Shown here in pieces: positions 27,964 through 38,800 of a DNA stretch of 64,000 bases; position 1 is the stretch's first letter, and the number at the start of each line of letters is the position of its first letter. The notes under the pieces were generated by a model, which saw nothing but the letters and a program-made list of their open reading frames with translations, made no database searches and was not told the DNA's origin. Position numbers and translations under genes: made by a program. The stretch is from Clytia hemisphaerica (lineage: Eukaryota > Cnidaria > Hydrozoa > Leptothecata > Clytiidae): assembly GCA_902728285.1 (NCBI GenBank), contig CACVBU010000789.1:124001-188000 (forward strand), in the 5' to 3' direction.

Positions 27964-30380
27964 AGGTATAAAGGTCTTTTCATTGAGTTCGACTGACCCA
28001 CTGGCTACTTGGCTGTTTTTGTTGGAGTGTTTTAAATTAAACCATACGGCTAAAACGCATGAATTTTTTTTAGTTCCTGACTTTTTTTAATGGTAAAGAG
28101 AGAAAGTTTTCCCCTTCAAAAAAAGGTATTTTTAGTCACACCTTATATAACCCCTTCTAAATTTTTTTGAGAATTTTAGTTTATTTTTTTTATTTGTTTA
28201 AAATCTTATGCCTTTTCTCTCCCTATTTTAATGTATTTTTTCATTTTATTTTTCATAAAGTAAATCTTATTCATTCACGATTTTGGAATTCAGTGTGTAC
28301 TCAGCCTTAACTGTTCTTGTCGTCGTGTGTCAAACGCTTTAACTCAAAAATTGATTTTAGACATTTTTTTGATTATCAGTATATCTTGTCATTTAGTGTG
28401 AAATCACTTGTTATTGCAAGCTATTTTTATATATAAATTTTTTTTAGTGTTTTTAAGATTTTTTAGGTACTCTAAACCAAGTTGTCTTATGCACTGAAAA
28501 TAATTCTAGGACTATTAAATGGATAGTGCATGCGACAACTTGGGGTGGACTACTTCTTAAATGTTCATATTATATATTTGCAATGTCGCCCTTTATAACG
28601 AATAGATACATAAAAAATATATTAGTTTTTTCCTTTTAAAAGTAAATGTTTTGTTGACAGATAGTTGTTGGCAGAATTTGAAAATTTTAATTACAATCTT
28701 TAATAAATCTTCCAGAGTTTTCAATTTGGAAATTTTTATTTTTTGTAATTTCTGTAGAGGCCAACTCTCTTTTATTGCACAGTTCTCAATAAAATAGTTG
28801 TTCTGTATCACTAATAACTCAGTAAATGATACAGGGATGTCTTGGAAAATTGTCAACTTTCAGATAACACCAAACTATCACTCACTCAAAACATTTTTTT
28901 AAGAAATTTAAAGAATTGAAGAAAATCTTTGCTGTTGTTTTTAAACCTATCCTTATTATTGTTACTATAGAAGTTTACCTGAAGTTGAATATAATATACT
29001 TCAAACCCAAAAGATTTTTTGTCATAATTCTTATTTATTTATATTCATGTAATTAGAACATCTTATTGATATTACTGTTTTTTTTGTTTCAAAAAAATTA
29101 TGAAAAATTATTACACCCAAAAAAATGAAACAAAACAATTATGTAAAGGGTAGGACCTTTCGATGGGTATGAGTTTCAAGATCCTGTTTTTTAGAAAACT
29201 TTTCTTGAGGCGCTTCTACCTCTCCCAGCGTGAGGCTCACTCATTGACCTAATTGTTTTGTTTAGACCTACCTTTTTTAAAGAATTTTCTTTGTATAAAA
29301 TTTGCCAAACTTTGCAGTTATTGTATCAATTTTAGTTTTATCATTTTATTTTATTTTTTTCATTTTTTGCATAAGTACATTTAAATGAAAAATATTTTTT
29401 GCTAATATTTTTTGTTCTAATTTTAAGCAATTTTATCAATGTTATTATTTTTTTGCATTTTAAGAGATCCTGACAAAGTTTTTTAATAAGGTAACTTATA
29501 CATATATACTTATTTGTTTTGGTGACTAGGATTTTGTCCGAAAAAAAGTCGCTTAAAATAATTTTTTATTAGCCTTTAATTATTTTTAAAAATTCAAAAT
29601 AAGTATTATTTGGTAAAAACAAGAATTATTTTCTTTTATCCTTTAAAAACTCTTGGCATTTTTTTTTTCATTTTTAGCCTGTTCAATCAGAAGTGATGTT
29701 TTATTTTCGCTTTTTTTGTAAAAGTTTTTCTCAGACAATATTATTTTATCAAATTCAATATTTTTTTTGTTTTGCACTGGCAAAGTTAGTGTTGAATAGC
29801 TTTTAGGACCAAAAATTGGGGTCAAAAAAAGGTTTTTATAATATGATGAAAATTTTAAGTCCTAAAAGCTTCCAAAATAACTTTGCCAACTTGTTTTTAA
29901 CAATGTATTAAAATGAATCATGTTTTTAAAATTAGTTTTTAATGTGTTTAAAAGCTCTTATCTGTATGTCTAAGGAATTCTTTGCTTCTTAAAAATGTTT
30001 TTCCTGTGAAAAATATTATCCATCGAAGAAAATTTAATAAAAAACTGAAAGTTTATTGTTTGATTGAATTCCAAAATATTTTGAGATTTTTTGTCACTGG
30101 AAAAATTGCGAAAAATTGCCCTTGGCTCTTTGGACAGAAATCGATAAAAATCTTTTTGTATATAATGTTCTTGTTTCTCTGATTTAGTTTATCTTTATTT
30201 TTTTCAAAGATCACTTTTTTATCGAAAACTGTGAAGATTTAGTATTAGTAGTATTGTATGGTTTTTTATTCTTGTAAACTATTAGATATGATACAAGCGT
30301 TTAGTACAATTATTGTTTATCACATTATAATCAACGAAAAATATCAACACCGAGAGAAAAGATAATACATCAGTCTCTTA
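27964..30380 (+). other. CPEB 3' untranslated and downstream AT-rich region
   Basis: The CPEB stop codon TAA is at 27961-27963. The following 2.4 kb is very T-rich with no coding signal. Several TTTTATT-type strings could act as CPEs and make CPEB mRNA its own target, and an AATAAA lies near 28700. In such T-rich DNA these motifs are expected by chance, so this is weak. A hairpin at 28477-28543 is listed separately. Confidence 0.5.
28477..28543 (+). other. Stem-loop in CPEB 3' region
   Basis: CCAAGTTGTCTTATGCACT (28477-28495) is complementary to AGTGCATGCGACAACTTGG (28525-28543) at 17 of 19 positions, around a 29-nt loop. Outside an A/G mismatch, a few more pairs (TCTA opposite TGGA) extend the stem. 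It could be an mRNA 3' UTR structure, a miRNA-like precursor or a tiny palindromic transposon remnant; sequence alone does not decide. Confidence 0.55.
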
Positions 30381-30386
30381 CTTGTC

Positions 30387-30840
30387 TTTTTTCCTTTGAA
30401 AATACATGATTACCTTTACTTTTCCTTTTTCCTTTGAAAATACGTTATTACCTTTACTTTCCCTTTTTCCTTTGAAAATACATTATTACCTTTCTTTGTT
30501 ATTTTCCTTTGAAAATACATCAATACCTTTCCTTTGTCTTTTTCCTTTGAAAATATATCAATACCTTTCCTTTGAAAATACATTATCGGCTTTCGCCATT
30601 ATACCTTTTTCCTTTGAAAATAAATCTGTTTTCCTTTCAAAAATACATTAATTAGTTTGCAATGCCTTTTTCTTTGAAAATTGGTATGAGTTGTTGTCCT
30701 TGAAAAATACAAGAATTTATTTTGAAATGTTTTCCTTTGAAAATACAACACCATGTGTTTGCCTTAAAAATACAAGAATTAGTTTGCCTGAATTAGTTTT
30801 CCTGTGAAATTTAAGAATCAGTTTGCTTTAAAAATACAAA
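30387..30840. repeat. ~38-bp minisatellite upstream of deiodinase 1
   Basis: CCTTTGAAAATACAT recurs with about 38-bp spacing (near 30393, 30431, 30469, 30507 and 30544), then more irregularly to about 30840 with decayed copies. The array ends about 290 bp upstream of the deiodinase-like ATG and could lie in its promoter. The open frame across it is a repeat artefact. Confidence 0.75.
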
Positions 30841-31127
30841 AAATCAAAACGTGACAATGGATGGAGATAATCCTTTTTACTACAGAATAACAAAGTTGAT
30901 TTTCTTTGTTAAATGAAACTAATGATTAACATCTTTGATTAGTATTTAATTTATCTCTGTTAATTGCAGTGCAGCAATAATTATACCTCGTAATTTGCAG
31001 CAAATTAAGTTTTGTGCTGCGTAAAAAAGTGATTAAAGAGAAAACCATTTGAAGTACGTATTAAGGCAACACGTTTGGCAGCAAAGAAAAATGACGGAGT
31101 AAGAGATAAACGGCTTTGAAAAGCAAA

Positions 31128-32229
31128 ATGGTGCAGACTTTCAACGACCCACAAGAATGGTTACGTGTGCTCAAAACATATCTCATCACACTACCATGGC
31201 TAATTTTTACGGCAATCAAATTGCGAGTGTTGTACGTCCTAAATCCTGCCAAATTGGAGAAAATGATGCAAATATTGGCTGGTTATCCAATGGTCACTTA
31301 CTCTCGGGTACCTAATAGCCGTCCCCCCCGCTAATTAATTTTTCGAAAATTTTCCACCCAGGACATTCTTATTCCAACCCCCCCGCTTATTAATTTTTGG
31401 AAAAATATTTTTGAAAGTTCCCTCTTTTGTCCTAATTCTGCTGTATTAGCCTACTTTTCAAAAACTTTCCACCCAGGACATTTTTATTCCAACCCCCCCG
31501 CTTATTAAGTTTTTCGATTTTTTCCAACCCCCCTGCTTATTCCAAACCCCCCGGCTATTAGGTACCCGAGAGTACGCTACTGAAGAACAAAAAGCAAAGA
31601 ATCAGAAAATGAGTGTACCTTTCACATTGTCTATCCATGAGAGAATGAAGTTCCTTGGTACATATCGTTTCATCACAAAAAGATTAAAAGTGTCTTTGTT
31701 AGATGCTCGCAGAAAAGCATTTCTCTACAAAGACGCACCTAACGTTCCAATATACAATCTTGCCAGTAAGATGGAGAAGAAATTATTCGATTTTCAACGT
31801 CAATCTCGACCTTTGGTTTTGAATTTTGGAAATTGTACATGACCCCCGTTCTTAGCTGTTCTCGATCGTCTTGCTGTTCTATGTGAGAGTTTTAAAGGGA
31901 GAGTCGACTTTGTGACAGTCTACATACAAGAAGCGCACCCTGTGGAGGATAATGAATATACAACTTATATCCCACAAATCACACAACAGACAGAGATGAG
32001 TGAAAGAATAAAAGCAGCTAAAAAATTATTCGAAATGAGTCCAATCAAACTGAATGAGAACTGTCCAATGCTGGTTGACTTCATGACGAACGAAGCTAAC
32101 AAGGCATACGCTGCTCTCCCAGATCGTCTGTATGTGATTCAGAATGGGAAAGTGGTGTATGATGGAGGACAAGGACCTTATGGTTATAATCTTGACAAAC
32201 TAGAAAGCTGGTTGAAGCAAAATTCATAA
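31128..32229 (+). CDS. Iodothyronine deiodinase-like selenoprotein 1 (interrupted by a MITE)
   Basis: Deiodinases are membrane thioredoxin-fold selenoenzymes that remove iodine from thyroid hormones; the invertebrate substrate is unknown. The N-terminus has a hydrophobic segment (about residues 15-38). The core has RPLVLNFGNCT followed by an in-frame TGA (31840-31842) read as selenocysteine, then PPFLAVLDRL. A YIQEAH motif and [20 protein letters not shown] follow, ending at TAA 32227. These match the vertebrate DIO core, with UGA exactly where DIO has Sec. A 272-bp transposon (31301-31572) interrupts the coding frame. Without it and one TA copy, the frame runs straight through. Splicing 31308-31572 as an intron also restores it, giving 278 residues with Sec at 150. 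If the element is not spliced, the gene is broken. A SECIS follows at 32244. Apart from the element there are no introns. Confidence 0.88.
31301..31572. mobile_element. TA-flanked MITE inserted in the deiodinase 1 coding sequence
   Basis: It begins CTCTCGGGTACCTAATAGCC and ends with the complement GGCTATTAGGTACCCGAGAG, flanked by TA on each side (31299-31300 and 31573-31574), as for Tc1/mariner-type insertions. The interior is C- and T-rich with repeated AACCCCCCCGCTTATT blocks. Its left repeat offers CGG|GTACCT as a 5' splice site. Its right repeat ends CCGAGAG, preceded within 80 bp by pyrimidine tracts, so GT...AG splicing at 31308-31572 is possible and in frame. Confidence 0.85.
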
Positions 32230-32243
32230 AATTTTTCATACGT

Positions 32244-32308
32244 ACAAAAGCTTATGATTGATCTGTCGTCAAATTTGTATCGGTAGAGCATGATTTCAAG
32301 TGCTTTGT
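32244..32308 (+). promoter_or_regulatory. SECIS element of deiodinase 1
   Basis: It starts 15 nt after the stop codon. The lower stem pairs ACAAAAGC (32244-32251) with GCTTTGT. The non-Watson-Crick core is ATGA (32254-32257) opposite TGAT (32291-32294). The upper helix pairs TGATCTGTCG with CGGTAGAGCA, allowing two GU pairs and one mismatch. An unpaired AAA (32271-32273) lies in the apical loop. This layout (AUGA, AA in the loop, UGA-type 3' strand, about 33 nt between core strands) is that of eukaryotic SECIS elements and supports reading the UGA as Sec. Confidence 0.85.
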
Positions 32309-32355
32309 AAATAGGGAAGAGCTAAATTCATGTTTTTACTTTGTATCAGTTTTTT

Positions 32356-32368
32356 TTTATTCAATAAA
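32356..32368. terminator. Overlapping poly(A) signals for convergent genes
   Basis: TTTATT (32356-32361, AATAAA on the minus strand) lies next to AATAAA (32363-32368) on the plus strand. The first is about 480 nt past the WDR82 stop and the second about 135 nt past the deiodinase 1 stop. One short palindromic site could therefore serve both convergent genes. This is inference from position only. Confidence 0.45.
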
Positions 32369-32840
32369 AAAATTTCCAAAAAATCAATATTTTATACACA
32401 AGTTTCCAAACCCTTACCTTTCCTTTTATAAAAATCCCAATAAAATTTGTAACATTGAAGGGCATAGTAAATATCTACATTCTTCGGTAAACTTCGACAA
32501 AATAACAGGTTTTCGTAAACTCCGGAGAGTAACCTGCACGTCAAGTTATACAATGTGGTCAGACAAATGATGTCTGCAGCACCAAGGAGTTGCTTCCTTA
32601 TAGTGCAAAATATACGGACGACACAAATCAGTTCAAGTTGACGTTTTCAAGTAGATGTCTGTGTATTATAGTCTCTTTGGATTTTATAGTTCATGGTTTG
32701 GTTGCTGAGAATGAGTAAACTTATCTCAATAGGAACAAATATTTCATTTTCGCCAATTCGAAGGTCCAATTATGGTCATTTCTCCTGTTAACCATTTTGT
32801 TTTCAACGGTGTTGCGCGATTGTTTTTCTGGGTCTGAAGG

Positions 32841-35800
32841 TTATTTGTCAACTTCGTTCAAATCTGGTATCCAAAATGCCTGTAGATAAAAAGAGCAAAT
32901 AAATGACAAACAAGCGATACTTTAATGGACCTACCTGGTTATGCATTTAACACATATATAATTGATATTTACGTGAGCGTGACCATTAAACAATCATTCA
33001 GAACACAAATAGTGACGATATATTAAAATTCGTCGTTTATTTCTTATAAAAAACACGTTTAGAAAATCGAAAATCGAGCTCCGTCACATTCGAGGGTTTA
33101 TAGTTATGCATCTTTGTGCAAAAAAATCATAAAGAATGAAAGAGCCAATCTCGAGAAAAGCTAATAACTAAGTAATTGGTAATAATAGTAATAATAATAG
33201 GCTTATAACAAAATATCGAATTTGGTCACTTTTTCTATAAAAACACGTCTTGCAACCAAAACTTCATGTCTAAACACACATATTCTTCAAAAGTTAGCCT
33301 TTATGAGCAGAAAAACATCTGTCTCATCAAAAATTGACTAATTCGGCTAAGAACATTGATGTATGCTTATTAATAGTATTCTTATAGATAAAGTTGCGTT
33401 TTTTGAGCCGAAAATTTTTTTTGCAAAAATCTGCTTAAGCCATGTTTTACCTCTGATGGTACCCTACTTTCATGCAAAAAAAATCAGAGAAAACTAATGG
33501 TCCGATTTTTCACAAAGTCCAAAAAAACCGTTTTTAGCCGTTTTTTTTCTCGAAAATTGGGCTCCGTCACCTTCGAGGGAGTCATGTACCTTTGTGCCAA
33601 AAATCAGAAAATTTGAATGAGCCAATCTTGAGAAAAGCTTGTAACTAACATACGAACGCACGAACAAATACGGGTTAATTTATAGGACCTCCACCGGGGT
33701 ATGTCCAAAAAGTAATCTAAGCTTTACGGTTTATTGTCTTGTGACGATGAAAACTAACACACAGTATCACAATATAAGATTCTACAACATTGGCAATGTG
33801 AAGAATCTATCTATATAACATTAAAAATAACCAAATGTAAATGGTAATTACCAAATGTCAATACTTTGATTTATGTAGTATAATTTCTTTTCAATCAAGA
33901 GACGTTAGTCCGCATTTTTTATTTCGTTGAAAATAATCGTTTATTTTATTCAGCCTTTGCTTTTTACTCAGCGAGGAAGAAGTTGACAAGGAGGGACAAA
34001 AGAAATGGTTTAGTGGTTCGTGCGAGTGTTAAAATGTTATTCACCTTAGAAACAAGTTGGACTATAAACTACATACAGAGTTATGACGACCCACAACAAT
34101 GGGTCCGCACACTCAAAACATATCTCATCACCCTACCAATGTTGATTTTGACAACACTCTACCATAAAATAGTTTACATCTTTGACAAAAACAAAACACA
34201 TCACTTTCTTGGCAGACCACAACAAACTTTAAAACGCTTCAGAATCGCGTTAGCGGACGCTCGTAGAGAAGCATTCATCAACAAAGAGGCACCCAGCGTC
34301 AAAGTGTATGATCTACAGGACGAAACAGAGAAGAAAATACTAGATTTCCAACGCCAATACCGGCCTTTAGTATTGACTTTTGGAAATATCACCTGATTCC
34401 CGCTAGTTGGTGTTCTTAAACGCCTGGCCGGACTTAGTGAACACTTCAAAGATAGAGCTGACTTTGTCATGATTTATATCACAGAAGCACACCCGGTCGA
34501 TTTGAACGAAGATCTTCCTCACATACCACAAATCAAACAACAAACAAAGTTGGAGGAACGAATCCAAGCAGCTGAAATGATGATCGAATCTGCTCCAACC
34601 AAACTGAAAGAGTACTGTCCAATGCTGGTTGACTTCATGACGAACGAAGCTAACAAGGCATACGCTGCTCTCCCAGATCGTTTGTATGGGATCCAGAATG
34701 GGAAAGTGGTGTATGATGGAGGCATAGGCCCAGTCGGGTATGACTTGAATAAACTTGAAAAATGGCTGAATGAAAATGCTTAGTTTTCTTAACGAAATAT
34801 TACACATTCAATTTCTGTTTTTGGTTTACATTAGAAATATTTAACGCTCTTTGGTTTTACTTTAATCAAAAAAATATACATTTTTACAATATAAATGTCA
34901 ATTGGACATGATAAATATTTGTTCTATGCAGTAGGACTTTAGATTGTATGTCTTTTGTTTTGAAGAGTGAAAAAGAGAAAGTATCATATCTCTTGCCTCA
35001 ATTTCTTTATTCCCCCGAATTTGCCCAACATACTGATAGTGACAGACAATAGAGACATTCTCGAAAATTTCCCAGCCCCTTCTTGAAAAACACCAAAATT
35101 CAAATCTAATTTTCTTATTTCATCATTGATTTGTTGTGTTAGAAAATAGTCCTAAAGCAAATTATGTCGAAAGGTACACTTACAAGGTTAGAGCAGCTAG
35201 AAGCGAACATCATGTATTTGGGGTTGAAAGCAACACATTGCGTGCTTCCAGGGTGCATACCATCCAGCACGGTTATCCGTTTACCGCTGTCCGATGACCA
35301 CACGTAGATCTTGCCGTTCGATGAACCTAGAGATGATGGGAGCAAAAACAAAACAAGCAACATGCTGAATGGACCTACCTGATGATGAAAGTTAGATAGC
35401 AATGCAAGGAGAAAAATGAAAAAAAATCATTCAGAAAACATAGCGTTTAGCGAAAATGCATAACGCAATAAATTCATCATTGATTCTTGATAAGGGGAGA
35501 GGGAAGGGTTGTAGGGAAAAAATTAATAGAAAGTTCTGGTCGCAAAAATCAGTTTTATTGACAATTGAATCATGCTTGATGGTGAGCATTGTTATCAATA
35601 ATGTTTTTGTGTCAAAAACATAGAAATACAAGGAAAAAATCTAATGAAAATCTGCAAAAACGGCGATTTCCGGCATTTTCAACCGGAAAAAAAAATTTCT
35701 CAAAAATCGAACTCAGCCATGTTTTGGGCAATATTAATACGCATCTTAGAGCAAAAAATCAGAAAAAACTAATGATAAAATCTCGAGAAAATGCCAAAAA

Positions 35801-38800
35801 AACAGTTTTTCCGGCATGTTTCCGGCACTTTCGGCCGGAAAAAAATGTTTTTCGAAAATCGGGCTCCGTCACTTTTTAGGTATTGTCATTTTCCATCAGT
35901 GTGCAAAATTTCATAAAAAAATATAAAGTACAGCTCGAGAAATTCAAGAAATACCGTTTTTCCGGAGAAAATCGGCTGTTCCGGCGATTTTTAGAAAGTT
36001 CCGGCTTCAAAAATCAGTTTTATCGACAATTGAACCATGCTTAATCGTGGACATTGCTATTAATAATGTTTTTGTGTGAAAAAACAACGAAATATAAGGA
36101 AAAAGTCCGATGAAAATCTGCAAAAACGGCGATTTCCGGCATATTTCCGGCATTTTCGGCCGGAAAAGAATTTTTCTCAAAAATCGGACTCTGCCATGTT
36201 TTAGGCATTGCTAATACGCATCTTTGTGCAAAAAATCTGATAAAAGTAATGATGAAATCTCGAGAAAATGCCAAAAAACCGGTTTTTCCGGCATATTTCC
36301 GGCATTTTCGGCCGGAAATGATTTTTTTTCGAAAATCGGGCTCCGTCACATTTTGGGCATTACCATTTTGCATCATTGTGCCAAAAATCAGAAAAAACTA
36401 ATGAGCCAATCCTGAGAAAAGCTGGTAACAGACGGACGGACGAACGAACGAACGAACGGACGGACATCGGTTAATTTATAGGACCTCTACCCCACCGGGG
36501 TAGGTCCAATAAATTGAATCAGGTTTGAGTTCACCAGTGTGGAAAGGCGTAAAATGTCTTTAGAAGACATCAAACGCTATTAGAAGCAGGTAACCTGGAG
36601 CCCAATCACTTTTAATTCAGCTTTTTTTTTGGGGGGGGGGTGTATAGATTAACTGCTAATTCCTTGGTTTCTTGGAAAAGACTATTAATTCGTTGTAAAA
36701 ATATGTACAAGCATTATTTTGAAGATTTACAAGGTGGTGGCAATATTTAATTCAAGTTTGTATGGATTATAGTAATCAGCACAGAGAAGAGCTATGTATA
36801 CACGAAGTTTTTCTAACCTGACAAAACGTATTGTGAATCTGGAGAAAAGGATACTTCCAAGAAAACAGCACCGCTTCCTGGTGTAGAGAGACCCTAAAAG
36901 TACGCAAAATACAATGTGGCACAACAACACGAACAAATACAATTTTCAAATTTGAAAAAAAATTCAACAACAGTGTATAAACTCACATATAACCCGAAAG
37001 TTCCAGGTACTTTTTATTAAAATTCAGATAAGATCCCAGGTTATTCACTAAGCACACATGTGAGGATTTAACTTAAAAATTAACCGGAAAATTCCAGGTT
37101 CTGAACCACATACCACATACTTCTAGGTAAATGAAACTTCTAAGCAAGCGACACCAAAAATACACCAAACTATCTTACCATAAACGTATGAAGAAGATTG
37201 CCTTGGAAAGCATCTAACAGATACACCAATCCTGATGTTGTTGAGACCAATATCTTTTTACCGTCGTTACTGAACTTGATACTAGAAAGTTCAACGCCAT
37301 TGTCTGCTTGCGGTAGATTGAATGTAGCGAATGGACCCTTTAAATTTCGGAATGAAGAAAGATTTTCATATTTACTTCATTAATCAAAAGTAGGGTAGAC
37401 ATTTAATAAGTCATAACCTTCGTAACGTGATTATGGACTAGTCGAGATAGGGAGTGGTTTTGAACTATGGGGATTTTGGTGGTGAATAGAGCTTTTTCTT
37501 TGAAAGCTTGAAACTTTGGGCATCAGAAAGGAGTGCCAATCAGAGAATATAGGTTCTATCCAAGAACCAAAAAGGGTCCAAAACGTTCTCAATGATGACG
37601 ATGATTCTTTGCCACGGAAAGTCATGTGACATCTTTTAATTTAATTACCTTAAAGGAAGAAATTTTGGCGGGAATTTAATTTGGCGGATGGTCGAAAAAA
37701 ATTTTTCAGAGGGAATTTACTTTGGTGGATGGCTGGAAAAATTAAATTTGGCGGGAATTAAATTTGGCGGTTGCAGGATATTTTTGGCCAAAATCTATAT
37801 CAAATAAGTAAAAAAACCTGTTTTAAGGCCTGAAATAGCACCAACTTGGGGAATGCGTTAAATAAAATAAATTTGGCGGGAATTTAATTTGGCGGATGAA
37901 GGAAATAATAAATTTTGGCGGGAACCGCCAAATCCGCCAAATTTTCTTTCCGCCAAAATTTCTTCCTTTAATCTTATTCAACCTAGGCTTTTAGGGGCGG
38001 TTCAGAATTAGGGGAGGGGGCTTTTCCTGTACCACCCCTTAACTTTTGATCTAATGGGTCTTTTTGGATGAAATTTGGCACACAAGATCCTTGTCACGTA
38101 AGGTAACTTTTGACAAAAAAATTTTGATGACGTCACTCATCATGCCCAAAGTGAGCAAAAACCGAAAATTTCCTTTGTTCTTATAAATAGATATTGTATT
38201 CTAACAAAGGCTTTGGAGAAAAGTTGCCTGAGTTTAAAATGCTTATTTTATCCTGAATATTCAATAAATTACGGTTTAAACGATATAATTTGACATTAAA
38301 AATAAATTTGTATTGCAAAAGTGTCAACTTTTGTGACACCTTACTGTCACAAATGTCATCATGCTCAAGGTGTGAAAATATCTAAGTGTCAATTTTTTTT
38401 TTAATTTGAAGCAAAATGAAAGTTGGGAATTTACAGAAAATTTCACGGCAAAAGCTCTATTATTTCAGGAGCTATTACCAATAGTTTGACCTCCGAACAG
38501 AAAGAGCCCCCCCCCCTAGGCCGAATAGGGTTAAGGTATTGCGAGGGGAAAACAAACACTATGGTTTAACTCACTAAAAGATTTTGTTTGATGATTACAC
38601 ATAATTATCTTTAGTAAGTGTTCTGTTTTCCCCAATTGTGACGTCATGCCGTGGCAAAGAATGATTAAACGAAATATTTTTATCAAACTATTCACACTTG
38701 TAAGATTGAGGGAAATACCAACCTTATCAAACGTTCTTAGATCATAGAGACGGATGATTTCAGCATCAACACCAGCGGCAAAGATGAGACCTTCAGGATC

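Larger units (their letters stand above)
32880..35183 (-). other. WDR82 intron 8 hosting a nested gene
   Basis: This intron separates the last two WDR82 coding exons (donor CTT|GTAAGT, acceptor ATCTACAG). On the plus strand it contains the whole coding sequence of deiodinase-like gene 2 and the inverted-repeat element at 32926-33707. The remaining sequence (33708-34033 and 34784-35183) shows nothing else coding. Confidence 0.85.

Noticed and set aside
33230..33290. Candidate WDR82 terminal exon encoding FWLQ
   Set aside because: It is inside a repetitive element and joining it to the previous exon gives an immediate stop; the 32841-32879 exon has a better acceptor and frame.
31840..34396. 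Reading the in-frame TGA codons as nonsense mutations of a pseudogene pair
   Set aside because: Both TGAs fall at the exact Sec position of the family, coding similarity continues afterwards in frame, and gene 1 has a SECIS. The transposon in gene 1 still leaves pseudogene status possible for that copy.
34901..34965. Possible SECIS for deiodinase 2
   Set aside because: GGACATGA and ATGTC can pair and a short upper stem exists, but there is no unpaired AA in the loop and the 3' core strand is poor.
35139..35183. Read-through extension of WDR82 exon 8 (ending ICFRTIF)
   Set aside because: It starts at a strong GTAAGT donor and the sequence is unlike the conserved family C-terminus.
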